Positions 32,955 to 41,679 of a DNA stretch of 64,000 nt are shown here, one piece after another. The notes beneath the pieces were generated by a model. It was given only the letters and a program-made list of their open reading frames with translations. It had not been told where the DNA came from and searched no databases. Position 1 is the stretch's first letter. Each line of letters opens with the position of its first letter. The stretch covers positions 1,612,001-1,676,000 of the forward strand of contig NZ_CP074404.1 in assembly GCF_018388465.1 (NCBI RefSeq), read 5' to 3'. A program made the translations under genes and the position numbers. The stretch comes from Cellulomonas fengjieae (lineage in GTDB: Bacteria > Actinomycetota > Actinomycetes > Actinomycetales > Cellulomonadaceae).

Positions 32955-33389
32955 ATGGGGTGGCTGTGGTGGATCGGCGGGGCGCTCGCCCTGGGGATCC
33001 TGGAGATGCTGTCGCTCGATCTCGTGCTCGCGATGTTCGCCGGCGGAGCCATCGCCGGCGGGATCTCCTACCTGTTCGGCGCGTCCGTCCCGGTCCAGTT
33101 CGTGGTCGCCGCGCTGACGTCCGTGCTCCTGCTGTTCACGCTGCGGCCCTGGCTGCTGCGCCACCTCAAGGCGCGGATGCCGCTGGTGGAGACCAACGCC
33201 GCGGCCCTCGTCGGACGCGACGCGGTGGTCGTCTCGACGGTCACCGGTGAGGGCGGTCGCGTCAAGCTCGCCGGTGAGGTGTGGAGCGCCCGCGTGGAGG
33301 CCGCCCAGACGATCCCGCCGGGGACCGAGGTCCGCGTGTCTCGGATCGACGGCGCCACGGCCGTGGTCGTCCCGGTCACCGGCCCCTGA
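32955..33389 (+). CDS. NfeD family membrane protein (short form)
   Basis: 144 residues: two or three N-terminal membrane segments (GWLWWIGGALALGILEMLSLDL, then LVLAMFAGGAIAGGISYLFG and VVAALTSVLLLFTL), followed by a small OB-fold domain (VGRDAVVVSTVTGEGGRVKLAGEVWSARV). This is the short NfeD1b form, which pairs with stomatin-like proteins in membrane organisation. The SPFH gene follows after 85 nt, as in Rv1487-Rv1488. Confidence 0.9.
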   Translation: MGWLWWIGGALALGILEMLSLDLVLAMFAGGAIAGGISYLFGASVPVQFVVAALTSVLLLFTLRPWLLRHLKARMPLVETNAAALVGRDAVVVSTVTGEGGRVKLAGEVWSARVEAAQTIPPGTEVRVSRIDGATAVVVPVTGP

Positions 33390-33474
33390 GCCCCACCCCC
33401 GGGCTGCACCGCCCGAGATCTCACTCACGTACGCCGCACGGGCACCTGGTCCGCGCGTGACCCCTGGAGGATCC

Positions 33475-34641
33475 ATGGACGACCCGAACGGCGGGCAGAT
33501 CGCCCTCTTCATCGTGCTGGGCCTGGTGCTGTTGTTCGTCGTCATCGCGCTGGTGCGGGCGGTCAAGATCGTCCCGCAGGCCGTCGCGATCATCGTCGAA
33601 CGGCTCGGCCGCTACTCCCGCACGCTGGACGCCGGTCTGCACCTGCTCATCCCGTTCGTCGACCGCGTGCGCGCCGGCGTCGACCTGCGCGAGCAGGTGG
33701 TGTCGTTCCCGCCGCAGCCCGTGATCACCTCGGACAACCTCGTGGTGAGCATCGACACCGTCATCTACTTCCAGGTCACCGAGCCCAAGTCGGCGGTCTA
33801 CGAGATCGCCAACTACATCCAGGGCATCGAGCAGCTCACCGTCACCACGCTGCGCAACGTCGTCGGGTCCATGGACCTCGAGCAGACGCTGACCAGCCGC
33901 GACCAGATCAACGGTCAGCTGCGTGGCGTGCTCGACGAGGCGACCGGACGCTGGGGCGTGCGCGTGAACCGCGTCGAGCTCAAGTCGATCGACCCGCCGG
34001 ACAGCATCAAGGGCTCGATGGAGCAGCAGATGCGTGCCGAGCGGGACCGCCGCGCGGCGATCCTCACGGCCGAGGGGTTCAAGCAGTCCCAGATCCTCAC
34101 CGCCGAGGGCGAGAAGCAGGCCGCGATCCTGCGGGCCGAGGGTGGCGCGCAGGCGGCGATCCTCACCGCTGAGGGCGAGGCCCGGGCGATCCTGCAGGTG
34201 TTCGACGCGGTGCACCGCGGCGACGCCGACCCCAAGCTGCTGGCGTACCAGTACCTGCAGACGCTGCCGAAGATCGCGGCCAGCCCCGCGAACAAGATGT
34301 GGTTCCTGCCGTCCGAGCTCACGAGCGCGCTCGGCGTGTTCGCCAAGGGGTTCGGCGGACCGTTCTCGGGCGACGGCGGCGCGGTCGCGGACTCCGACCG
34401 TGCCGCGGGAACGTCCCCGCTGGGGGACGACGACCTGCCGCCCACCACGCTGACCGACCCGGCCGAGGCGCTGGCGGAGGCGCGGCGGGAGTCCGCCGCG
34501 GCGACCGCCGACGCGACGAGCTCGGGAACGCTCAGCGGGCTGCCGTTCGACCCGGCCGCGGAGCTGGGCCAGCGGCCCGGCGGGGGAGCGGTGCCCCCGC
34601 GGGCGCCGGAGCCGCCCGTGCAGGACGAGCCGACCACCTGA
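33475..34641 (+). CDS. SPFH/stomatin-like membrane protein (QmcA type)
   Basis: 388 residues. One N-terminal membrane helix (ALFIVLGLVLLFVVIALVRAV), an SPFH/Band 7 domain (PQAVAIIVERLGRYSRTLDAG... through WGVRVNRVELKSIDPP), then an Ala/Glu coiled coil containing repeated ILTAEGEK-type units (about residues 197-240), and a disordered Pro/Ala/Asp-rich tail of ~90 residues. Stomatins oligomerise into membrane microdomains and modulate proteases. GGAGG precedes the ATG at 33475. Partner of the NfeD protein. A hairpin follows the gene. Confidence 0.93.
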   Translation: MDDPNGGQIALFIVLGLVLLFVVIALVRAVKIVPQAVAIIVERLGRYSRTLDAGLHLLIPFVDRVRAGVDLREQVVSFPPQPVITSDNLVVSIDTVIYFQVTEPKSAVYEIANYIQGIEQLTVTTLRNVVGSMDLEQTLTSRDQINGQLRGVLDEATGRWGVRVNRVELKSIDPPDSIKGSMEQQMRAERDRRAAILTAEGFKQSQILTAEGEKQAAILRAEGGAQAAILTAEGEARAILQVFDAVHRGDADPKLLAYQYLQTLPKIAASPANKMWFLPSELTSALGVFAKGFGGPFSGDGGAVADSDRAAGTSPLGDDDLPPTTLTDPAEALAEARRESAAATADATSSGTLSGLPFDPAAELGQRPGGGAVPPRAPEPPVQDEPTT

Positions 34642-34659
34642 CCGACTGATCGACTCACG

Positions 34660-34689
34660 AGGGGCCGGGTCCGAGAGGGCCCGGCCCTT
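34660..34689 (+). terminator. Terminator after the SPFH gene
   Basis: Two 13-nt arms (34660-34672 and 34677-34689) pair with one G-U and one mismatch around a short loop, 18 nt after the SPFH stop. Confidence 0.7.
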
Positions 34690-34727
34690 CGTCGTGTTCG
34701 CTCGCGGTGAACGGTTAATCGCTGCCG

Positions 34728-34743
34728 GAGTGAGCACTCACTC
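34728..34743. promoter_or_regulatory. TetR-type operator
   Basis: GAGTGA-GCAC-TCACTC is a perfect 6-bp inverted repeat with a 4-nt centre, directly in front of the TAGTGT -10 box of the TetR gene. Its position and symmetry indicate autoregulation, and control of the exporter genes downstream. Confidence 0.75.
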
Positions 34744-34746
34744 AGT

Positions 34747-34752
34747 TAGTGT
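34747..34752 (+). promoter_or_regulatory. -10 box of the TetR-exporter operon, leaderless
   Basis: TAGTGT, 7 nt before the ATG at 34760 and 3 nt after the TetR operator. Confidence 0.6.
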
Positions 34753-34759
34753 CGCGCGC

Positions 34760-35428
34760 ATGGACATCCTCTCGGCGGCCCGGACGGGCAGAGCGACGCC
34801 GCTTCCTCCCGACGAGCGGCGGGCGGCCATCCTCGTCGCGGTCCGTCCCGTGCTCCTCGAGCGGGGCGTGGCCGTCACGTCGCGCGAGCTCGCAGAGGCC
34901 GCCGGGGTGGCGGAGGGCACGCTGTTCCGGGTGTTCGCCGACAAGGCGACACTGGTCCGCGAGGCGATCCTGACGGCGATCGACCCGGCGGGATCGGTCC
35001 CGGAGCTCGCCGCCATCGACCGGTCGTTGCCCCTGCGTGACCGTCTCGTCGCCGTGCTCGCCCAGGGTCTCGCGCGGGTGGACGACTCGATGCGCTGGAT
35101 GTCCCTCCTGCACGAGATCGGCCGGCTCGATCCCGCCCGCCCGCCCGCGGAGCACCACGAGTCCGCGGTGCGCCTGTGGAGCAGGCGGCAGAAGGCGGGC
35201 AACGAGGCCGTCACCGCGACGATCGCCTGGCTGCTCGAACCCGACCAGGACCGCTTCCGGCTGCCGCTGGAGGAAGTGATCGAGCTGCTGACCACCGTCC
35301 TGCTCGGCACCTCCGTCCGGACGATCGACGCCGCCCGCGGGGGGATCGAGATCGCACCCCCCGACCCCGCCAGGCTCGTCGACCTCGTCCTGCACGGTGT
35401 CCTCGCCGACGGGAGCCCGCGATGCTGA
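34760..35428 (+). CDS. TetR family repressor of the ABC exporter operon
   Basis: 222 residues. The N-terminal helix-turn-helix is in RRAAILVAVRPVLLERGVAVTSRELAEAAGVAEGTLFRVFADKATLVREAI (about residues 20-70), the standard TetR arrangement; the C-terminal ligand domain is divergent. The gene overlaps the first exporter gene by 7 nt, so regulator and pump are one operon. An inverted repeat sits in its promoter. The likely mechanism is derepression by a pumped compound; the ligand is unknown. Confidence 0.92.
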   Translation: MDILSAARTGRATPLPPDERRAAILVAVRPVLLERGVAVTSRELAEAAGVAEGTLFRVFADKATLVREAILTAIDPAGSVPELAAIDRSLPLRDRLVAVLAQGLARVDDSMRWMSLLHEIGRLDPARPPAEHHESAVRLWSRRQKAGNEAVTATIAWLLEPDQDRFRLPLEEVIELLTTVLLGTSVRTIDAARGGIEIAPPDPARLVDLVLHGVLADGSPRC

Positions 35429-37167
35429 CCACCCTGCTCAGGGACCACCTGCGGCCGTACCGGTCGGCGGTCGTCGCGGTCGTCGTGCTGCAGCTCGTGC
35501 AGACGATCGCGACGCTGTACCTGCCGAGCCTGAACGCCGCGATCATCGACGACGGTGTGGCCCAGGGCGACACGGCCGAGATCATGCGGATCGGCGCCGT
35601 CATGCTCGCGGTGACCCTCGTGCAGGTGGTCGCCGCGGTCGTCGCGGTCTACTTCGGCGCGCGCACCGCGATGGCGTTCGGCCGGGACGTGCGCAAGCGG
35701 CTGTTCGGGCACGTGCAGACGTTCTCCGCGCGGGAGGTTGCCACGTTCGGCGCGCCGACGCTCATCACGCGCACCACCAACGACGTGCAGCAGGTGCAGA
35801 TGGTGGTGCTGCTGACGTTCACCATGATGATCATGGCGCCGATCATGCTGGTGGGCGGCGTCATCATGGCGATGCGCGAGGACGTCGGCCTCTCGTCGGT
35901 GCTGCTCGTCGCCGTGCCCGCGCTGGCCGTCATCATCGGCCTGATCGTCACGCGGATGATCCCCTACTTCCGGACCATGCAGAAGCGGATCGACGCCATC
36001 AACCGGGTGCTGCGCGAGCAGATCGCCGGCGTGCGCGTGGTGCGGGCGTTCGTGCGAGAGCGCCGCGAGTCCGCGCGGTTCGCCTCCACCAACGCCGACC
36101 TGTACGACACGTCGCTGCGCGTGGGCAAGCTCATGGCGCTGATGTTCCCGGCGGTCTTCCTGGTGCTCAACGCGACGACCGTGGCCGTGCTCTGGTTCGG
36201 GGCCCAGCGCATCGACGCCGGGGCGCTGATGATCGGCCAGCTGACGGCGTTCCTGTCCTACATCGCCTACATCCTCATGGCCGTGATGATGTCGACGATG
36301 ATGTTCGTGATGGTCCCCAGGGCCGTCGTGTCGGCCGAGCGCATCGGCGAGGTGCTGAGCACCCGGACGTCGGTCGTCCCGCCGGAGCGGCCCGCGCAGC
36401 TGCGGACGGGTGCCCGGTCGCGGCCCGGCCTGGTCGAGCTGCAGGGCGTCGAGTTCCGCTACCCGGGAGCCGAGCGCGCGGTGCTGCACGGCGTGGACCT
36501 CGTGGCCGAGCCGGGCAGGACCACCGCGATCATCGGGTCGACCGGGTCGGGCAAGTCGACGCTGCTCAACCTGATCCCGCGCCTGTTCGACGTGACCGGC
36601 GGCCGGGTGCTCCTCGACGGCGTGGACGTCCGTGACCTCGACCCCGAGCAGCTCTGGGGTCAGATCGGGCTGGTCCCGCAGAAGCCCTACCTGTTCGCCG
36701 GGACCGTGCGCTCCAACCTGGAGTACGGGCGACCGGACGCCTCCGACGAGGAGCTCTGGCACGCCCTGGAGGTCGCCCAGGCGCGGGACTTCGTCGAGGC
36801 GCTGGAGGGCGGCCTGGACGCGCCGATCGCCCAGGGCGGGACGAACGTGTCCGGTGGCCAACGGCAGCGGCTCGCCATCGCGCGCGCGCTGGTGCGCCGC
36901 CCCAGCATCTACCTCTTCGACGACTCCTTCTCGGCCCTCGACTACGCGACCGACGCGCGGCTGCGCGCGGCGCTGTTCCCGGAGACCCGGGAGGCCACCG
37001 TGCTGGTGGTCGCGCAGCGCGTGGCCACGATCCGGCACGCCGACAGCATCGTCGTCCTGGAGGACGGGCTGGTGGTGGGGGTCGGGACGCACACGGAGCT
37101 GCTCGAGTCGTCCGAGACCTACCGGGAGATCGTGTACTCGCAGGTGAGCGTGGAGGAGGCAGCATGA
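35422..37167 (+). CDS. Heterodimeric ABC exporter, degenerate-site subunit
   Basis: 581 residues: six-helix transmembrane domain (residues 1-~320) fused to an ATPase domain. Walker A GSTGSGKST and signature NVSGGQRQRLAIAR are intact, but Walker B reads SIYLFDDSFSALD, with Asp in place of the catalytic Glu, and the H-loop reads VVAQRVATI with Gln for His. These are the marks of the non-hydrolysing site in heterodimeric exporters (TM287/288, BmrCD; Rv1273c/Rv1272c in mycobacteria). Translated by overlap with tetR and with the partner gene. Confidence 0.94.
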   Translation: MLTTLLRDHLRPYRSAVVAVVVLQLVQTIATLYLPSLNAAIIDDGVAQGDTAEIMRIGAVMLAVTLVQVVAAVVAVYFGARTAMAFGRDVRKRLFGHVQTFSAREVATFGAPTLITRTTNDVQQVQMVVLLTFTMMIMAPIMLVGGVIMAMREDVGLSSVLLVAVPALAVIIGLIVTRMIPYFRTMQKRIDAINRVLREQIAGVRVVRAFVRERRESARFASTNADLYDTSLRVGKLMALMFPAVFLVLNATTVAVLWFGAQRIDAGALMIGQLTAFLSYIAYILMAVMMSTMMFVMVPRAVVSAERIGEVLSTRTSVVPPERPAQLRTGARSRPGLVELQGVEFRYPGAERAVLHGVDLVAEPGRTTAIIGSTGSGKSTLLNLIPRLFDVTGGRVLLDGVDVRDLDPEQLWGQIGLVPQKPYLFAGTVRSNLEYGRPDASDEELWHALEVAQARDFVEALEGGLDAPIAQGGTNVSGGQRQRLAIARALVRRPSIYLFDDSFSALDYATDARLRAALFPETREATVLVVAQRVATIRHADSIVVLEDGLVVGVGTHTELLESSETYREIVYSQVSVEEAA

Positions 37168-39155
37168 GCGCCGACGAGGCCGAGGCGCCCCCGGCGCGGG
37201 TCCCGGTCCGGCGGGGCCCGGGTGGCGGCGGGCCGATGGCCAGCCTGGGCATGCCGGGTGAGAAGTCGATGGACTTCCGCGGGTCCGCCACGCGGTTCCT
37301 GCGCGAGATGCGCTCCGAGCGAGCCCCCATGGCGCTCATCGTGGTGCTCGCCGTCGTCTCGGTCGTCCTCGCCGTGATCGGCCCCAAGCTGCTCGGCACC
37401 GCGACGAACATCATCTTCGACGGCGTCATCGGCGCGCAGTTGGCGTCGGCCTTCCCGGCGGGCACCACGACGACGGAGGCGGTCTCGGCGCTGCGGGCGA
37501 GCGGCCAGGACACGTTCGCGGACGTCGTGGAGGGCAGCGGGGCGGTGCCCGGCGTCGGGATCGACTTCGAGCGCCTGTGGCAGCTGCTGGCCGTGGTGCT
37601 GGCGATCTACGTGGGCTCGTTCCTGTTCAGCTGGCTGCAGGGCCGGCTGACGGCCGTCGTCGTGCAGCGGACCGTGTACGCGATGCGCCAGGACGTGGAG
37701 TCCAAGCTGTCGCGCCTGCCGCTGCGGTACATCGACTCCCAACCGCGCGGGGAGCTGCTCAGCCGCGTCACCAACGACATCGACAACGTCGCGCAGACCC
37801 TGCAGCAGACGCTGTCGCAGCTGATCACCGCCGTGCTCACCGTGGTAGGCGTGCTGGTGATGATGTTCATCATCTCGCCGCTGCTGGCGATCATCGCGCT
37901 CGTCACCGTGCCGCTGTCCGTCGCGATCGCCGGGGCCATCGCCAAGCGGTCGCGACCCCAGTTCACCGAGCAGTGGGCCTGGACGGGACGGCTGAACGCC
38001 CACATCGAGGAGATGTACACGGGTCACTCGCTGGTGACCGTCTTCGGCCGGCAGGCCGAGGCCGCCGAGGTGTTCGCCGAGCGGAACGACAAGCTCTACG
38101 ACTCGAGCTTCCGGGCCCAGTTCATCTCGGGGATCATCCAGCCCGCGCTCGGCTTCGTCGCCAACCTCAACTATGTCATCGTGGCCGTCGTCGGCGGCCT
38201 GCGGGTCGCGTCCGGCACCATCACGCTCGGCGACGTGCAGGCGTTCATCCAGTACAGCCGGCAGTTCACGCAGCCGATCACGCAGATCGCGTCGATGGCC
38301 AACCTGCTGCAGTCCGGGGTGGCGTCCGTGGAGCGGGTGTTCGAGTTCCTGGACGCTCCCGAGCAGTCGCCCGACCCGGCGGACCCCGTCGCGCCGGTCG
38401 AACCCGTGCGCGGCCGGGTCGCCTTCGAGCACGTCACGTTCAGCTACTCGCCGGACAAGCCCCTCATCGAGGACCTCTCGCTGATCGCCGAGCCGGGGGA
38501 GACCATCGCGATCGTCGGCCCCACCGGCGCAGGCAAGACGACCCTCGTGAACCTGCTCATGCGGTTCTACGAGGTCGACGGCGGCCGGATCACGCTGGAC
38601 GGGGTCGACACGCGGGACCTGACCCGGGACGCGCTGCGCTCGCAGATGGGCATGGTCCTGCAGGACACCTGGCTGTTCGGCGGCACGCTGGCGGAGAACA
38701 TCGCGTACGGCGCCGACGGAGCCACCCGGGAGGAGATCGTCGCGGCCGCGGAGGCGACCCACGTCGACAAGTTCGTGCGGACGCTGCCCGACGGCTACGA
38801 CACGGTGGTCGACGACGAGGGCGCGAACGTGTCCGCGGGCGAGAAGCAGCTGCTCACCATCGCGCGGGCGTTCCTGGCGGACCCCCCGATCCTCATCCTG
38901 GACGAGGCGACGTCGTCGGTGGACACCCGCACCGAGGTGCTGGTGCAGCAGGCGATGAACGCCCTGCGGCACGGGCGGACGTCGTTCGTGATCGCGCACC
39001 GGCTGTCCACCATCCGTGACGCGGACACGATCCTGGTCATGGAGGACGGAGCCATCGTCGAGCAGGGGTCCCACGACGAGCTGCTCGCCGCCGGCGGTGC
39101 GTACGCGCGGCTGTACCAGAGCCAGTTCGCCGCCGCGGTCGCGCCGGTGGACTGA
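37164..39155 (+). CDS. Heterodimeric ABC exporter, catalytic subunit
   Basis: 663 residues. A ~45-residue Pro/Gly-rich cytoplasmic extension precedes the six-helix domain, which contains an extra extracytoplasmic segment (about residues 95-135). ATPase motifs: Walker A GPTGAGKTT, Walker B ILILDEATSSVD with catalytic Glu, and H-loop VIAHRLSTI; the signature is degenerate (NVSAGEKQLLTIAR). This complements the partner: one competent and one degenerate site, as in other heterodimeric multidrug exporters. The ATG overlaps the partner stop by 4 nt. A small hairpin follows. Confidence 0.94.
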   Translation: MSADEAEAPPARVPVRRGPGGGGPMASLGMPGEKSMDFRGSATRFLREMRSERAPMALIVVLAVVSVVLAVIGPKLLGTATNIIFDGVIGAQLASAFPAGTTTTEAVSALRASGQDTFADVVEGSGAVPGVGIDFERLWQLLAVVLAIYVGSFLFSWLQGRLTAVVVQRTVYAMRQDVESKLSRLPLRYIDSQPRGELLSRVTNDIDNVAQTLQQTLSQLITAVLTVVGVLVMMFIISPLLAIIALVTVPLSVAIAGAIAKRSRPQFTEQWAWTGRLNAHIEEMYTGHSLVTVFGRQAEAAEVFAERNDKLYDSSFRAQFISGIIQPALGFVANLNYVIVAVVGGLRVASGTITLGDVQAFIQYSRQFTQPITQIASMANLLQSGVASVERVFEFLDAPEQSPDPADPVAPVEPVRGRVAFEHVTFSYSPDKPLIEDLSLIAEPGETIAIVGPTGAGKTTLVNLLMRFYEVDGGRITLDGVDTRDLTRDALRSQMGMVLQDTWLFGGTLAENIAYGADGATREEIVAAAEATHVDKFVRTLPDGYDTVVDDEGANVSAGEKQLLTIARAFLADPPILILDEATSSVDTRTEVLVQQAMNALRHGRTSFVIAHRLSTIRDADTILVMEDGAIVEQGSHDELLAAGGAYARLYQSQFAAAVAPVD

Positions 39156-39174
39156 GGTCCCCGGGTGGGGGCCT
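39155..39174 (+). terminator. Possible short terminator after the exporter operon
   Basis: An 8-bp stem with a 4-nt loop begins at the stop codon of the exporter subunit. It is short, so only moderately convincing. Confidence 0.45.
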
Positions 39175-39184
39175 GGCCAGCACG

Positions 39185-39190
39185 TACGCT
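39185..39190 (+). promoter_or_regulatory. -10 box of the MFS gene, leaderless
   Basis: TACGCT, 6 nt before the ATG at 39197. Confidence 0.5.
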
Positions 39191-39196
39191 CGGCGC

Positions 39197-40435
39197 ATGC
39201 CCTCTGCGCCCGGCCCCGAGACCACGGGGTTCCACCGCGATCCCATGACGATCGCCTTCTACGGCTCCTTCATCATCTGGGGCTGGCTGCTCTACAGCTT
39301 CAACCCGAGCGTCCCCCTGCTCGCGGACGAGCTGGGCATCTCCGCCGCGCAGGCGGGGCTGCACGGCACCGCGATGGCCGCGGGCGCGATCATCGCCTCG
39401 CTGCTCACGCCCTGGCTCGTGCGGACGCGCGGGCGGCGGGACGCGATCGTCGCGGCGTGCGGCTTCGTGACGGTCGGTGCCCTCGGGCTCGCCCTCGCGC
39501 CGGCGCTCGCCTGGAGCCTCGCGGCGATGGTGGCGGCGTCGGTGGGCGGCAACGTCGCGATCAGCTCCGCACAGGCGGGACTCGCGGTCCGGCACGGGAG
39601 CAAGGCGTCGGCCGCCGTGACCGAGGGCAACGGCGTCGGCTCGTCGGTCGGCCTGCTCGGTCCGCTGGCCGTCGGCGCCTTCGTGGCCCTCGGCTGGGGC
39701 TGGCGGCCGGGCGTCGCCGTGACGGCCGTCCTCGCGATCGCCACCGCGGTGGTCGTGGCGCGCATCCCGGTGGGTGGCGCGATGACGCCGCCACAGGTCG
39801 CTGTCGCGGGCACCCGCGAGCGCGCCGCCCGGACCGGGACCTCGCTGCCCGCGCGCATCTTCGTGGTGACGCTGGTCGCCGCCGTCTCGCTGGAGTTCGC
39901 CACCACGTACTGGGCGACGGGTCTCGTGATCGAGCAGACCGGTGCCGGACCCGGGATCGCCGCCGCGACCACGGCCGGGCTGGTGGCGGGCATGTCCGCG
40001 ATCCGGTTCGTCGTCGGCCCGCTGTCGCTGCGGGTGGCGCCGTTCGCGCTGCTCGCCGTCGCGTTCCTCGTGGCGATCGGCGGGTGGGCGATCCTGTGGA
40101 CCGCCACCTCGCCGACGGTCGCGATCGTCGGGCTGGTCGTGGCCGGCATCGGGTACGGCGCGCAGTACCCGCTCGCCATCTCGCTCCTGCTGGCCACCGC
40201 ACCCGGCCGGGCGGACGCGATGCAGGCGCGCGCGACGCTGGTGGGTGGACTGGCCATCGGCGTCGCGCCCTTCGCGCTCGGTGCGCTCTCGGACGCCGTC
40301 GGCACGCACCGGGCGTTCCTGGTGGTGCCCGTGGTGGCCCTCGTGGGTGCCGTCGCGGCGGTTCTCGGCGGACGGGCGTCCGGTCGCGGGCCCGCGCCGG
40401 TGGCGCCGGAGCTCAGCGTGGCGGCGGGGCGGTAG
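39197..40435 (+). CDS. MFS transporter, 12-helix
   Basis: 412 residues with about 12 membrane segments and the loop 2-3 motif VRTRGRRDAIV, typical of the major facilitator superfamily. No substrate-specific motif was recognised. The first 17 residues are hydrophilic. The GH10 gene starts 28 nt after its stop on the same strand, so transport of a sugar or an oligosaccharide is possible but unproven. Leaderless start supported by TACGCT. Confidence 0.88.
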   Translation: MPSAPGPETTGFHRDPMTIAFYGSFIIWGWLLYSFNPSVPLLADELGISAAQAGLHGTAMAAGAIIASLLTPWLVRTRGRRDAIVAACGFVTVGALGLALAPALAWSLAAMVAASVGGNVAISSAQAGLAVRHGSKASAAVTEGNGVGSSVGLLGPLAVGAFVALGWGWRPGVAVTAVLAIATAVVVARIPVGGAMTPPQVAVAGTRERAARTGTSLPARIFVVTLVAAVSLEFATTYWATGLVIEQTGAGPGIAAATTAGLVAGMSAIRFVVGPLSLRVAPFALLAVAFLVAIGGWAILWTATSPTVAIVGLVVAGIGYGAQYPLAISLLLATAPGRADAMQARATLVGGLAIGVAPFALGALSDAVGTHRAFLVVPVVALVGAVAAVLGGRASGRGPAPVAPELSVAAGR

Positions 40436-40450
40436 CCCACAGCCCCGTGG

Positions 40451-40456
40451 CAGGCT
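40451..40456 (+). promoter_or_regulatory. Possible -10 box of the GH10 gene
   Basis: CAGGCT, 7 nt before the ATG at 40464; the first base departs from TANNNT, so this is weak. Confidence 0.3.
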
Positions 40457-40463
40457 TGCGCGC

Positions 40464-41675
40464 ATGCCCACGCCGCAGCACCGGCTCGCCGACGCCGTCG
40501 TCACCGTCCTCGACCGGGACGGGCACCCGCTCGCACACACCGACGTCGTCGTCGCCCAGCAGCGGCACGAGTTCCTGTTCGGCAACATCGGGTTCGACCT
40601 CGTCGGGCTCGCCAACGAGGACGAGCCGGCCCGGGCAGAGGTCAGCGCCCTCGCCGACCTCTGGCTCGACGTGTTCAACGCCGCCACGCTGCCGTTCTAC
40701 TGGGGCACCTTCGAGCCCGTGCGGGGCGCCCCGGCCACCGACCGGCTCCTGCGGGCCGCGCGCTGGTTCGCCGACCGGGGCGTCGCCGTCAAGGGGCACC
40801 CGCTGGCGTGGCACACGGTCGGCGCACCCTGGCTGCTCGACCTCACGACGGACGAGATCGCCGACGTGCAGGACGCGAGGATCCGGCGCGAGGTCGCCGA
40901 CTTCGCAGGGGTGATCGACACCTGGGACGTGATCAACGAGGTGGTGATCATGCCGGTGTTCGACAAGGAGCCGAACGGGCTGACGCGCCTGGCCTGGGAC
41001 CGTGGGCGCATCCCCACCATCCGGCTGGCCTTCGACGCGGCCCGCCAGACGAACCCGTCGGCCACCCTGCTGCTCAACGACTTCGACATGTCCACCGCCT
41101 ACGAGTGCCTCATCGAGGGAGTGCTCGAGGCCGGCATCCGGGTGGACGCGCTCGGCCTGCAGAGCCACATGCACCAGGGGTATTGGGGCGAGGAGAAGAC
41201 GCTGGCGATCCTCGACCGCTTCGCGCGCTTCGGTCTGCCGTTGCACCTGACCGAGACGACGCTGCTGTCGGGTGAGCTCATGCCCCCGCACATCGAGGAC
41301 CTGAACGACCACCAGGTGGCGTCGTGGCCGTCGACCCCCGAGGGCGAGGCGCGGCAGGCCGACGAGGTGGAGCGGCACTACCGGACCCTCGTCGGGCACC
41401 CCGCGGTGCAGGCCGCGACGTACTGGGGGATCACCGACGACGGCGCCTGGCTCGGCGCCCCGGGAGGCCTCGTGCGCGCCGACGGCACCCCGAAACCCGC
41501 GTACGACGCGCTGCGCGCCCTGGTCAAGGACGAGTGGTGGCTGGCGCCGACGACCGTGCGGACCTCCGCCGCCGGGTGCCTGCCGGTGCGCGGGTTCCGC
41601 GGCACGTACTCGGTGGACGGCGTGCCGTTCGAGCTGGCCGGTGACAGGGAGGTCGTCGTCCGGCTGGGAGGATGA
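40464..41675 (+). CDS. GH10 family glycoside hydrolase (endo-beta-1,4-xylanase type), intracellular
   Basis: 403 residues. A short beta-domain (VVTVLDRDGHPLAHTDVVVAQQRHEFLFG) leads into the GH10 barrel. Catalytic acid/base Glu159 is in WDVINEV, nucleophile Glu264 in LHLTETTLL; HPLAWHT and LNDFDM are also family motifs. GH10 enzymes cleave beta-1,4-xylan or related glycans with retention. There is no signal peptide, so it acts in the cytoplasm, presumably on imported xylo-oligosaccharides. An additional ~30-residue C-terminal piece (GFRGTYSVDGVPFELAGD) follows the barrel. It is 28 nt after an MFS gene. Confidence 0.92.
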   Translation: MPTPQHRLADAVVTVLDRDGHPLAHTDVVVAQQRHEFLFGNIGFDLVGLANEDEPARAEVSALADLWLDVFNAATLPFYWGTFEPVRGAPATDRLLRAARWFADRGVAVKGHPLAWHTVGAPWLLDLTTDEIADVQDARIRREVADFAGVIDTWDVINEVVIMPVFDKEPNGLTRLAWDRGRIPTIRLAFDAARQTNPSATLLLNDFDMSTAYECLIEGVLEAGIRVDALGLQSHMHQGYWGEEKTLAILDRFARFGLPLHLTETTLLSGELMPPHIEDLNDHQVASWPSTPEGEARQADEVERHYRTLVGHPAVQAATYWGITDDGAWLGAPGGLVRADGTPKPAYDALRALVKDEWWLAPTTVRTSAAGCLPVRGFRGTYSVDGVPFELAGDREVVVRLGG

Positions 41676-41679
41676 GCGC

